A stretch of DNA of 64,000 nucleotides from Ganoderma boninense. Lineage: Eukaryota; Basidiomycota; Agaricomycetes; Polyporales; Polyporaceae. The notes beneath the pieces are model-generated. The model did not search any database. It had not been told where the DNA came from and saw nothing but the letters and a program-made list of their open reading frames with translations. The translations under genes were made by a program, and so were the position numbers. Positions 24,325 to 35,763 of this stretch are shown piece after piece. Numbering within the stretch: position 1 is the first letter of the stretch; each line of letters starts with the position of its first letter. Where the stretch lies: positions 479,498 through 543,497 of the forward strand of contig CM035304.1 of NCBI GenBank assembly GCA_002900995.3. The letters run 5' to 3'.

Positions 24325-26850
24325 CACGACGGTAAGTTAAGTATGGACATGGCCCGCATGGGGAGCTGACGTTCGTGACAGATCGTTCACGTCCACTCAT
24401 CGACTCCTGCGGTCTGGCGTCCGAGAGTCCGCGCCGTGCCCTGCTGCATGAGCATTCGTGCTTACGCTCCGTGTCACGGTCACGCTCCGGCCGGGCGCCG
24501 GTACTTGCGAGTAAGTGTGCAGAAGTCCCTGCCCGACAAGGCCGACTCGCGGGAAGCCCGACGCCAGTGTGCACCAGCTCGGGGGTGGTGCGGCGCGAGA
24601 TTTTGAGGGAGGGGTTTCTTTTTCGAGGGGAATGGAAGGTGGGCCTTGGGAGTCGGGCGGACTGAATGAGCGAAAGGCGAGGTTCCGGCGCGCGCGATTG
24701 AGGTTCGCGGAGGGTCAACTTACGTGTGCGCGTTGTCGCGATGCGTCTGTGTGGCTCATCAGCGTACTGACATCATGAGGGCAAAAGCTGGCAAAAGTGA
24801 CAGGCCGCGTAGAAAATACCAACAGGTGGTATCAGAAGGCACCGCGAATGACAGGATCAGAGGCTAGAGCATGCGAGACGCGAGGCGTCCGCGTGAGGCA
24901 CGAGGATAGCGAGAGTCACTACTTCTCGCTGGCTGTACACAGGGGGAGAGGGATGTATTAATATCCAGGACTGTCACTACATATATGCAATGACCGAGCG
25001 AGGCCTCACCCAGTTGATGAATAAGTAAGTAATAATGCGCGAACCGTTTCAAGTGGGGGGTGTGGTGACACCAGGTAGTCGCAAGGGTTCAAACGTTCAT
25101 GGTTCGGATATGGTTGAGGGCTGAAGCCCAGCGAAAACCCCGTCCATTCCGGACCATTGTAGTCTTTTTTGGTCGAATATATCTGCTACATTTGGCTGTA
25201 TTCAGTAGAAATATATGGGAATGGTTGGGTATCGAAACAAAAAGCGAGATGGGGGGTTGCGCATTTTGCGAGATAAAGAAATCTTTTTCTCTCGAGACCG
25301 GTCAATATTCCTCAGTCTTTTCGAGTCGAAAAGATAGAAAAGTATGGATATAGAGAAAAGAAGCCTCTCTCTCTTCACTCGTCGCGTCCATAAGAACGTT
25401 ATTCGGTTCATAAAAGGCTTCCATTGCGACAGGCAAAAATAGATACACCGAGGCCAAATGCACTTTGCACGCGCCCCGTCCCGCCCTCGCCCCGCCCCCG
25501 CCTAGTAGCGCCCATGTCCGCCTGAACCCGACCAGCGCGCCCGACGCGCATATAGCCCGCGCGAACACACACATGACGCGCGAACGTCTTCGCGCAGCAG
25601 AATCCTGGAAAAATAATTATGTGAATAGTTAGTTGAGGGCATTGCGCACCTTGGGCTGTATGCGCGCGTTCGCCTAGTATGCCGCCGCGGCGTACTAGCC
25701 GGAAGTTGCTCAGTGTAGCAGTGGACTTACCTAAAGGATGAAACCAGACACTTACCGCATCGCGCCGGGCCCGGGCGTAATTGGAAAGCGGCGCACCTCG
25801 TAGGACAATCTGGGAGGGAGGAGGTCCGGGAAAGCGAAGTGGTGGGGGAAAGAAAACAAGAGACGAGAGGTCGGAGGGCGATGTTTGCTCGTCTTAAATA
25901 TGTCGAGGATCTTGATGGCGTCATAAACGGATTGGGGGCCGGATCGGGGCAGCGTAGATTTTCATAGTGGATGAGTACGACGTATAGAAGTACTTATGAC
26001 ATATGAAATTATGAGCTTCTTGTTAAATCACAGTTTTCGACATACGCCGGCGCGTCAAGCGCTCGGAGTAGTTCAATCAATTGAGCGAAGTTGTTATATC
26101 AAGTAATCTAAAGTACACCTATGGAGCTTGCGTCGATCCCAAAATAGACCCTCGCAACACCGTAAATGAGTGGTAAAAGATCCCATTCGCTCGAATTGGC
26201 CCCAAATGGTTAAGAATGGGAGGGGTTCTGACTGGGGCTGAAGTGTGTCTCGCGCGATGATTGATGACGATGTGACGTCGGCATAGGTACTTATTCCCCA
26301 ATCGAAGCTTCCGAGGCAACGAGAGTGGTAAATAGAGCGAGTTTGTCCAGTGTGCATACAGTTGGATATGTGATGATTGGCCGGCGATGATGGGCAATGG
26401 CAAGGTGAGATGGTGAGGTCGGAGGAGAGTGACCAGGCGGCAGAGTGGGCAGGCGCTACTATTGCCTAACGCGGTAAATTGACCGGCGAGGAAGGCCGGA
26501 GGCGTGACATTTGTGTGACAGGCGCTGGATGGGTGATGACAAGCGTCGAACAAAGCAGACGGATTGGGCGAGCCGACGCCAGCCTTCTCTCCCCCCTTCC
26601 CCGCCCACCCGTGCCCCCGACTGCCTCTGGCGACGTCCTCCTCCTCCCCTCCTCTACCACCCTCACCCACACCCCTCGACCACGACGAACCTCACGACCC
26701 GCGCTGACCTCCCTTGCCTCCTACCCGGTCCCGCGTTCACCCGTCTCCTCACCACAAACACAACAAAGCCGACCTTGTTCTCCCTCCCCTCCTGCCTGGT
26801 GACCCCTCTTACCGCCGCCCCCGCTCCAAAGGCGAGCACCAGCACCATCC
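24325..26850. other. Upstream intergenic region of the G-alpha gene
   Basis: No other gene is supported. The segment 25100-25430 is AT-rich compared with its surroundings. The last 270 bases before the ATG at 26851 are strongly C/T-biased, as is common for highly expressed fungal promoters and leaders. Confidence 0.5.
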
Positions 26851-28500
26851 ATGGGCAACTGCGTGTCCAACCAGGACCGCGAGGCGCAGATGCGCTCGCA
26901 GGAGATAGACAAGCAGATCGAGGAGGACTCGCGCAAGCTCAAGAAGGAGTGCAAGATCCTCCTCCTGGGCTCCGGCGAGTCGGGCAAGAGCACGATCGTC
27001 AAGCAGATGAAGATCATCCACCAGAACGGCTACACGCCCGAGGAGCGCATGGCCTACCGCCAGACCATATACAAGAACCTCCTCGACTCGGCCCACCACA
27101 TCATCACCGCCATGCGCAAGTTCGGCATGGACTGCGAGGACCCCGCCAACCGCGCACGCCTCGAGAAGATCCTCGACTACGCCGTCAACCCCGCCCCCAC
27201 CTTCTACTTCGTGGAGGACATGGCCCAGGCGATCTTCGACCTCTGGAAGGACCCCATCATTCCCAAGATTATGGACCACAGTAGCGAGTTCTACTTGATG
27301 GACAGTGCAAGCTAGTGAGTCCTCCCCTCTCCGCTCCCTGCTCCCCCCTCGACCGCGCCCGCCACGGTCTCTGGGCCAGCGTCCTTCAAATTCGTCCCCC
27401 CATCCACACGCTCGCCATTATCTGGGCGCCTAACCTTAACCTGCGCGGTTGGGGCGATTCGGCGGTGTGTCGGATGTAGCGAAGGCGCTGTGCGCGACGA
27501 GAGTCTGAGGTGCCTGGCTAACCTGCAATGCTTCCCTTCTCTCTTCCTCTTCTAGTTTCTTCACCGAGGCGCTTCGAATAGGAACGCCCAACTATGTCCC
27601 GACGGAGACAGACGTGCTGCGGGCACGAGCGACAAGTAGAGGGATCACAGAGACGCGGTTTTCATTAGGGCCATTATCGTGAGTCTTCTTCTTTCATCTT
27701 CTTCTTGTGGTCGTCGCGCGGGTGCGCGGCCGCCCGTCCATCTGCCTCTGGCACCCGCTTGGCAGACGGGTTCCCGCGGTCGCTGCTCGGGGGCACCGTG
27801 TGTGCCCGCGCATGCGTCCCTCCGTGCGTCCGTGCGGTTGCTGATGAGATGGCCGATGCGCAGAATACACATGTTCGACGTGGGCGGGCAGCGGTCGGAA
27901 CGGAAGAAGTGGATTCATTGCTTCGAGAGCGTGACGAGCATCATCTTCTGCACGGCGCTGAGCGAGTACGATCAGGTGCTGCTCGAGGATCGGAATCAGG
28001 TACGTCTCCCTTCCCTCCGTCCCGATCAGTTCGTCACCGCCGGGAGCTGACTCGTTTGCCTTTCCCTCCCCTCCCCCCGCGTCTTGCGTTTTCGCGCGCA
28101 GAAACGGATGGCGGAGTCGCTTATCCTGTTCGAGTCAGTCATCAACTCAAGGTGGTTCCTACGGACATCGATCATCCTATTCCTGAACAAGATCGACGTG
28201 TTCAAGAGCAAGCTGCCAAAAGTGCCTCTAGAGCGGTACTTTCCCGAGTACACGGGCGGGCCCGACATAAACAAGGCGGCGAAGTACATCCTGTGGCGGT
28301 TTATGCAGGCAAATAGGGCGCGACTGAGCGTATACCCGCAGTGAGTGTCCACATGGTTCTCTATATGCTCAGGGGCTGAGCACCGTCTTTGCGTTCGCAG
28401 CCTAACACAGGCGACGGATACGTCGAATATCCGGTTGGTCTTTGCGGCGGTGAAGGAGACGATTCTGCAGAATGCACTAAAGGACTCGGGCATCCTCTGA
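26851..28500 (+). CDS. Heterotrimeric G-protein alpha subunit, fungal class III
   Basis: Five exons, 26851-27314, 27556-27678, 27864-27999, 28102-28340 and 28401-28500, join in frame to 353 residues, the normal family length. Seen: an MGNCVS N-terminus for myristoylation (Gly2) and palmitoylation (Cys4), P-loop GSGESGKST (residues 40-48), switch I Arg179, switch [14 protein letters not shown] with catalytic Gln205, NKID for guanine recognition, TQATDT, and a KDSGIL C-terminus. TQATDT and the C-terminus match class III (GNA-3/Gpa3-like), the group that generally acts in nutrient and cAMP signalling at the plasma membrane. Switch I is unusual: RATSRGI replaces the usual R-x-K-T-T-G-I, so the Mg2+-ligand Thr is Ser182 and the next Thr is Arg183. 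The DNA there (27624-27647) is clean and the exon frame is intact. Confidence 0.95.
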
Positions 28501-30297
28501 CCCTGACCCCGACCTCTCGTTTCGCGCGTCCTCGTCTTTGTTCTTCTCTGGTCCCAACGGAGGTGTCGATGGTGTTTTTAATGTACTGTCTGTTTTGTCC
28601 GGTGAGTGGCGTCCTCACCATCTCGACACTCGCGCGTGGCGGTGCTGACTGGCGGTATCACTCATCTCCATCCCTGTCCTAGGGTCCTCGCATCGCATCT
28701 GCCTCTGCATCCACTCGTTCCCTTCACGTCGTCTGCGCCATCTCAACCTCTGTACGCAATCCTGCATCGCACACGCCGCACTCTCGAGTCTCGCTCCGTC
28801 CATCCATGATCTACCGTCGTTGTCGCTTTTGTCTGTTGTCGCTTAACGCCCCCCACACCCCTGCCCTCGTCCCGCCCCCTCTGCATCGCCGTGGCCGCCT
28901 ACTCCACTCCCCTTCCCTTCTGCTTTCTTCACCTTCACCGCTGGGTATGCACCGCCCGCCGGCGTGCGCCTCAGCCCGCCCTTTGTGCGTTAGTGGCCGG
29001 GCGCCGACTGCGTCATGGTCGTGCCCCCGCTTCGCCGCCGCTGTCACTGTCACGGTCGCCAGGGCTCTTGTGGGTCGCGAGCCGATTGCCGCCGTCGAAG
29101 CTTGAACGGACATTTCATCGATCATCTCCGGCGGGGCTACAGTCTAGAAGGAGCTTGTTCGGCGGCTGGCGCGACCAGGAACCTGCAGCTGCCACTCCTC
29201 GCCGTCGAATGGCGTGGTGCGCATTGCTCCGTATGCATGCAGCATATGTATGCGTCCTCCGAGACGTCGGCATGGCCTGGCCCTATCGCCGCTCCGTCCC
29301 CGCCGCAGCCCGTTCCGCTTTCACTTTCGCTTTTGCTTTTGCAGTGCGCAAATTCAGGGCCGTCGTGCATATGTATCCCGGCCTAGCTTCGCTGCTGCCC
29401 GGTGAACCCGGCGACGTCGCGCTGCGCGGCCTTTCGAACGATGGCACACCTATGCTGCAGGCCGCGGCAACTCCCGCGGTGGGGCACTTCAGGTCCTCGA
29501 GGCATGCGTCGCCGCTCCTTACCATCTTGTTTGTGCCCTTTCCCCCTTCTCCGCGTTCTTGTTTGTATGTTGGGTTTGTTGGTTTGTTTTAAGACGCTGC
29601 TTGTCTCGGGCTCTGCCTCTCCCCCCTCTTCTCCCCTCCCCCATTCCCATCCGTCGACGCCCGTCGACGGTCCCCCTTCCCTTGCTCGATCTTCATCTTC
29701 ATCTTCTCCTTCTCCCTCATGCCCAATCCTCGATCCCCGGCCCCCGATCTCGCGTACCCTCGTACCCCGTATTCCGTATCTCTCTCACCGCGCGCACCTC
29801 ACATTCCATCTCGGCTCCCCTGCGTACCGGCTGCATCTGCCCCCTGCTCCTTGCTCCCTGCTCCCTGCTCTCTCTCCCTCTCTCTGCCTATCACCTATCT
29901 TATTTTACACGACATCCGTTCATGACCTCTCACGCGGCCCAGGTGCCTGCTCTGCTCTGCCCGCGCTCCTGCTGCTCTGCCGTCCAACTGCTTCGCGCTC
30001 GCGCCCGCGGTCGCCGCGTGCGCCCCCTGCCGCGCACACACATGCTCTTTGCTCCTAATCGCGCCCCCTTCCCCTCTCTGTCCGCGCTCTCCTTCCTGTT
30101 CCCGTTCCTCCTCCTCGTTCGTGTCGTACCCTGTCGTCGTGGTCGTCGTCGTACCTACAGTGACCTCCGCGTCTGCTTGCGCCAGTGACTAGCGACTACG
30201 ACCGTCATCATTACCGTTACCGTGACCATCCCTACATAAGTATGTATAAAGGGGACTTGCACGCGCGCGCGCCTGCGCGGGGCGTTCGGTGTACATA

Positions 30298-30346
30298 TAC
30301 AGACAGACAGACAGACATACAGACAGATATACATACATACGTATAC
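30298..30346. repeat. ACAG/ACAT microsatellite
   Basis: A run of ACAG units passing into ATAC/ACAT units, about 50 bases long. Simple-sequence tract. Confidence 0.85.
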
Positions 30347-30375
30347 ATGCACAGATGTGCAGTACGGCGCGCAAG

Positions 30376-30421
30376 GTGTGCTGTGTGCTGTGTGCTGTGT
30401 GCTGTGTGCTGTGTGCTGTGG
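30376..30421. repeat. Tandem 7-mer repeat (GTGCTGT)n
   Basis: About six consecutive near-perfect copies of a 7-base unit read as GTGCTGT. Probably length-variable; no coding role is seen. Confidence 0.85.
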
Positions 30422-31224
30422 TTGAGACGACTGTTCGTCGCTCGTTCGCGCTGTCAGGAGGCCGATGGGTGAGTTTACGCTCCGCTCGTCGTCTGCATCG
30501 TCGATTCACGTTTACCTGGGATCTGGCAGTGACATATCGCAGGGGGGGGACGGAGATGGCGACTTGGTCGTCATATGTTCCCTAAGCCTCCCTTCATCGT
30601 CGACTTTCCCTATTTTTCAAGACCCACGGGTGGACCACGTATGTCGATCGTGGGACGAGCGCGACAATCGTCGTTTGATCTGCTCGGTCCCTTCCGCGCG
30701 CGCCGCATCCATCCGCGCGGCTGAGTCCTCCCTGTGCGCGGTGCAATCTGCATCTTCCCTTGAAGTTCGAAGCTGTCGTCATCAGCTTCCGGTCAATATA
30801 TCGCGGTCGTCTCCTTTCTGTCTTCCTTCTTCGTGGTCTTCACTGACACTCAATGCATGATCGGTTTTAGTGTAGGGTGCGCAGTGGCAGTGGGCAAATT
30901 GAGTGCCTTCAACTTGGAGCGCGAGTCTTCTGCCAGTGCGTGGCGGCTTCAGTCTCCCTTTGGAGATGTAAAGTTGCTAGCGCCTTCGCTTGCGACGAGC
31001 CTGAGGCACGGTGGCCTGAATCGATATATTGTATTCTCCCTGCTCCACCCCAGACTGCCCCTCTGCTCGATGACGCTAAGCGTTTTCCGACATACCGTGA
31101 TGTGTCTCCGAGTGTTCGAGCTCGAGCTCCCGCCGCGCTCGGGCGTCGTGGCGCTGACTGGACAACAAGACGCGCGCGCCCGCCACCATTTATGTACAAC
31201 TGTCGTCGACGTCTTGTTCTCCAT

Positions 31225-31457
31225 CACGACGGGCATGGCGTTATTCCCCAACGGTGAAAAGTCGACAAAAAGTCGGGACAGGTGTAAAACTTTTCTCTGG
31301 TCGGCGCAAAGCCCAGTAAAATGGTGGAGAAACTCTTTCTTTTCCGAGGCTTTTGCTCGACTTTTGTCGAGTTTGTCACGTGCAGAGAAAAGTCTTTCAC
31401 GGGGCACGACTTTTTCTCGACTTTTGTCCAGTCGAAAATAGCGCCATGCCCCTCGTG
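31225..31457. mobile_element. 233-bp fold-back MITE
   Basis: The ends are inverted repeats: CACGACGGGCATGGCG on the left and CACGAGGGGCATGGCG on the complement of the right (15 of 16 identical). Inner arms are at 31257-31275 and 31407-31425 (18 of 19 identical, based on AAAAGTCGACAAAAAGTCG). A trinucleotide CAT flanks both sides (31222-31224 and 31458-31460), consistent with a 3-bp target duplication. A small palindrome (CTCGACTTTTGTCGAG) lies inside. There is no coding capacity. Confidence 0.72.
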
Positions 31458-33349
31458 CATCCCAACGCCCTGGTTCGCCCTTCATGTGCAGCATTTGAGG
31501 GTCAGCGTTGAGGACAGGTTACATTGGCGGCTCGATGTATGCGTCTTCCTTGGGACTGAACATCTCTCAGTAGCGACGTCGAACATCTTTCCTGGTAAAG
31601 CGTGCCCAGTTGCACAAGTCCGTATCACATTCACAGCGATACCGCCACGGTCAACAATTGACGGCGACGACCCTCCTGCAGCACCGGACTCTCGATGATC
31701 CCTGTTGACCCAGTGGTGCGCCATATTCTGCATGCGCACACATGGATCGACTGTTCACCAGTTCCCCCATCATCCAGGTTCTCTCTCGTCTGCCATGGGG
31801 CTCTAAGCACACATCAGTGTTTGTCCCGAGAGGTGAAAACTTGAACATGGACGCCAGGCCTAGGTCCTCAGTCACCCTGTCGGTCTAGTCTTCGCGGAGC
31901 ACAACAAAATTCCAACTGTACTCTGGCGGCGATGCCGCCCCTCCTTCCTCAAGCTCGGCAGCGGAGGACTCGTTGGAAGTCCCACCCTCCCGATTGAAGG
32001 CGGCCGAGGACCAGGAAATCGCCTGCGGTCACTCCCAGCCCGCCCGCAATCTTTGATATATTCAATCACGGGTGCTATCTCTTCTATATGTATCATCTTC
32101 CATCTCATGAACAGGCTACAGAACACTGTCGTAGGAATCTCATCGTCGTCGAGCTCTTTGTGTCCGTGTTCGCGTTACTGACCCCAGATGTTCGCATCGG
32201 GTCTCGTTTCCCTCGCTCCCGCAGCCCGGACTCGTTTGCGGCAACTTTGGATCGGGTTGGTATCACTGCGCCCCGCTTTTTATTCAGGATCTGTGAGTTG
32301 TTCTCGGCGATGACATTGACGACGGTTAATTGAATGGATGAGGGTCATGGTAGCCCTTCCGAATTGTCAGCTGCATTAATTCTTTCTTGGACGACGCGAA
32401 CGGTATATTAAAGGTGGCGACGTTCTCTGATAGACGTGCCGTCGAGGCCTGCAACGACTTCCCTCGAGTGTGTGAGTGACGTGCAGATGTACTGTACCAT
32501 TTTCCATCTATTCAACAGGGGGTGTGACAGGTGACCGGTTCGGCAGAAATGACCGATTCGACAACGCTCTTGATACACCTTTTTTTAGGAGTGGTAGCCT
32601 CGCAATTATCACGACGGGTGTGGAGGTCAAGGGCGTTAGTACAACGGACATGTCGCGGTCTATGGAGTACGACCCTCATCTACGGCACTAGTCTTCCAGC
32701 TAAAATGGCTGTATTCTGTGATGCATCCATGCAAATATCAGCGCATCGCCTTGGCTGGGTAATTTATGAGAACAAGGGTAATGCTCACCGGATGTATGAG
32801 CTTGGACTGTAAGTTTTCCCGCTTTCAATGATATCGGAAACTGAGCATCTGCTTCGCGCTCCAGCTCTTCCAACGAAGGTGTGGCATCCTGCGGTATCTC
32901 TAGCAGAACACGTAGCGCAGGTACTATGCTCGAATCCCGGCCGTCTGGATTAATCATTCTGGTCAGACTGACGGGCACATGCCGCGCTCGATCGGTCGCC
33001 TGAGAATAAATATGCCCGTACGCAGAGTGCATGCCCCCTCAACCGTCCTCCCAACCGCGTCGAGGAACTCATATAGTTCTGCTTCGTGTAACCTGCTGCC
33101 ATTGCCTGAATACGGGGACGGGCCGGCTTATATCCGCAAGGCGTGAGGGAAGCGAGATGGATGGTCGTCTGACCAGGATACCAACAGCTGTTGAAGGGCA
33201 CAGAGCCAGAGCACGCTGCGCAGATCAAATGATTGGGGAATATGCCGAAGACGGAGCATGGTCGGAGAGGCGAGGGAGCGACAAGTCCAGCCCGTCTGAC
33301 ATCCCCGTCGCGGGGTCCACTGGTTGATCGATTGCGGACCTCACCGTCA
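31458..33349. other. Intergenic, no supportable gene
   Basis: Scattered open frames lack any recognised domain. The minus-strand part near 32700-33350 may include decayed 3' sequence of the F-box relic that follows, but this could not be aligned by eye. Confidence 0.4.
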
Positions 33350-33800
33350 GCGCAAAGCTTTATGGGCATTACATTGGCCAAACCGACAGACGCACCGGAA
33401 GGATGCATATGGGGGATGTTCCCGATGGTAGAGAGGAAGACAGTGAGCGAACGAAGGGATGCACTGAGGGCCAAGCCTGTCAACAATCGTTGCCACTCCA
33501 TGGCGCGACCGTGAGGCTGTGACGGATGTTAAATGAGGCTTCGAGTGCGTCCGGCAAAAGCACTCACCGTGAGCTGTTCCAGTGCCGCAGAAATTTTCCA
33601 TTCTTTTTCGAGTCGCGCCCGCAGGTAGTCATGAAAGGCGGGAGAAAACACCCCAGGGTGATCCAGTCGACGTCGCCGCAGTGGAGGACCCGGAGTCGGG
33701 CGAGGACATGGAGCGTTCGCGCGAAATCGTTGAAGGTGCGGAAAGTCACAGAGGCGAGACTGCAGCTCTCCGGACGGTACGCAAAACCAGAGGAGAGAGG
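33350..33800 (-). pseudogene. Degenerate F-box/LRR-like gene fragment
   Basis: The minus strand encodes VTFRTFNDFARTLHVLARL and then LRVLHCGDVDWIT. This closely parallels TFRTFSEFARMIHGLPRL and its continuation in the F-box-like copies A-D. Directly after WIT the similarity continues only in the next frame (PGVFSPAFHDYLRARLEKEW), so one base is missing near 33660. A GTGAGT donor follows, and then a Leu-rich stretch in 33350-33500. The N-terminal F-box part was not found. It is a decayed relative, not a recent duplicate. Confidence 0.5.
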
Positions 33801-35010
33801 AGGAGCGGAAAAGCAGTCGATTGGATGGATTGTCTACACATGATTGGAGAAGAGCGTGGACCATATCCGCCGCCACTATACTGGCAAGTGGGGGAGCTAT
33901 GAGGAGAGGCTGGCAGATTAGAGAAGGCGAGAGAGCGCAGTTAGGATAGAAGGCCCGCTAGGAGTTAGGGAACAGGCCCTTCCGAGCAGTCTGGCAATTT
34001 ACCGAAGCAAGCGAGTTGACATGGATCGAATTCCTCGTATGAAGGTCAAATTTGCTGGACGATGCGGCTAGTTGGAAAATCCACGAAGAACCTCGGCGAA
34101 GGTTAGGGGGGTTTTGCTGCATATCTCGGCCGACTCGAATATGGCCGCTGAGGCGGGCCCGTCCATCTGAGAACGAAAGGGGACATGCCCCGGGGGGTAG
34201 CTACCCAAAAAGTTCTGGCAAAGAAAAGAGAGATGTTACGGTCGCGAGATGGTGTCATAAAGAGGTCGATAAGTCCTGGGGGAAATTACAGAGGAGTGAT
34301 TGCGACCCAAACGTCCATCCCCAAATGGAATCCACCTTTTCTCCGTTCCGATTTTGGTCAACCACGGATTTATGGGATCGAGGAACTTCAAAAGGGAAGA
34401 CGGATCGTTGTGGATGACGGCGAGAAGGGGATTTAACGTTGCACGCTGCTTGGAGACGCGCCCGTGCACAGCGAAGGCGTTTATGGGCATCATTGGCGGA
34501 GGCCAAGCTAGACGGCTTTTGGTTTTGAAAAATAACCATCAATTTTGTGATTGTGCGCCTTTGGCACAAAAATAAAGGACCCAAAACAAAAAAATTTAAA
34601 CAAATTGAAATAATAAGTAAAAATCAAGGCAAGTATAAGCGCCCCATATTGATATTGATGCCACCTGCTACCGAGGCGTGGACTGAGATCGATAGGCCCA
34701 CTTTATAAACCTAGAAGTGAATCCGAATCATCCGCCTACTATTTTTTGCCCAATGCTCTGTGCGGGAAGATCTAAAAATTAGGCTGGGTTAGAGAACCTC
34801 GCCCCATGACTGAGACGTTGATCTGGACAGGGCGATGGCCACGAAGATCCTTCGGATGATCGAGAGCATCTATGTGGGGGAAAAGGTCAAGTTCTCAGTT
34901 CGATGCGACCGCACAAGAGTCCAGTCGTCGAAGGGATCTCTACCAGGCTCCAGCCAAAGATCGAATACCGACCGGGGCTTGCGAAAAGGGGAGTTCGCTG
35001 GAGGGTTTTT
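33801..35010. other. Intergenic, no supportable gene
   Basis: A locally A-rich stretch lies at 34570-34640. No domain-bearing frame or RNA gene was recognised. Confidence 0.45.
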
Positions 35011-35549
35011 TTACTTCCAAGTAGTCGATACAGAATCACTCGGAATAAAATCCAACCGTCCCTCGCGGAGAGCTGCAACGCGCCCGCTAGAGATTATCCT
35101 TGGGACCAGCAAAAGCCGGTACTCCTACAAACACCGTAGTCAGCTTCTCGTTAACCACGTGCAAGCCAGACGGCTCGCCAGCTCACCAGGTCGAAATCGC
35201 GAAAATGCCGCTGCCCGACTGCTTTATGGGCCCGAGCAGACCGTGGAGGATGCCCGTAAGTTCTATCCCAGCCGATAAGTTGCCCTTGCAAGCGGTGTAT
35301 AGCATACACTTTCGACTCACCGAAAGGCATGGGTCCTGCGATCTTGATGCACCTCCACTCGCCGTCCGCTTGTTCTCGAGGGCACTGTCGACGTGTATTC
35401 TCCGCAGTCGGGTTGATGGAGAGCAAAGCTGCGGCTCTTTCTGTGATCCTGCGCAGGATGTCCGCGGGCACCTCTTGCACCTTGCGGACGTAGTAGAGCC
35501 CTGGAAGGACGGAGAGACGGAGGCTGGGGTGCTCGCGCGTGATGCTCAT
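35011..35549 (-). pseudogene. ACT-domain (CASTOR-like) protein gene, frame-disrupted
   Basis: Minus-strand exons are visible at 35321-35549, 35187-35262 and 35011-35124. The first begins MSITREHPSLRLSVLPGLYY and contains WRCIKIAGPMPF, the second reads ELTGILHGLLGPIKQSGSG and then IFAIST, and the third reads LLLVPR and ends at a stop. This order matches small fungal proteins with paired ACT-type amino-acid-binding folds (CASTOR/ACT_7 family). The exons do not sum to a multiple of three, and exon 1 seems to slip frame around the codons after NPTAEN, so one or two bases are wrong or missing. The neighbouring genes on this contig end show the same kind of lesion, so a consensus error is likely. 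The ligand is unknown. Confidence 0.5.
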
Positions 35550-35763
35550 CGTGGTTGGAACGAAGGAGGAGACGCGCGCCGTGTGCGCGAGTATGTACGT
35601 GCACGAGAGTGACTCACCCGCTTAGGTCGAACACTTACATATTCCTCGACTGACACTCACCGCCGAAGGCCCAGAAATTATGGACGAAGATATTCGATTA
35701 CGGTGCTTGCTTAACTTCACAGAAACATCCTCTATTAAATACCCATATGCTACAAAAGATCAA

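Larger units (their letters stand above)
28501..31224. other. C/T-rich region downstream of G-alpha, no supportable gene
   Basis: The plus strand is strongly pyrimidine-rich to about 30140. Open frames are Pro/Ser/Leu- or Arg-rich, typical of base bias and not of domains. Two microsatellites are listed separately. I cannot exclude a long 3' UTR or a non-coding transcript. Confidence 0.5.

Noticed and set aside
28891..30188. Several open frames of 200 or more codons downstream of G-alpha
   Set aside because: They follow the C/T bias, are Pro/Ser/Leu/Arg-rich in overlapping phases, and lack any motif.
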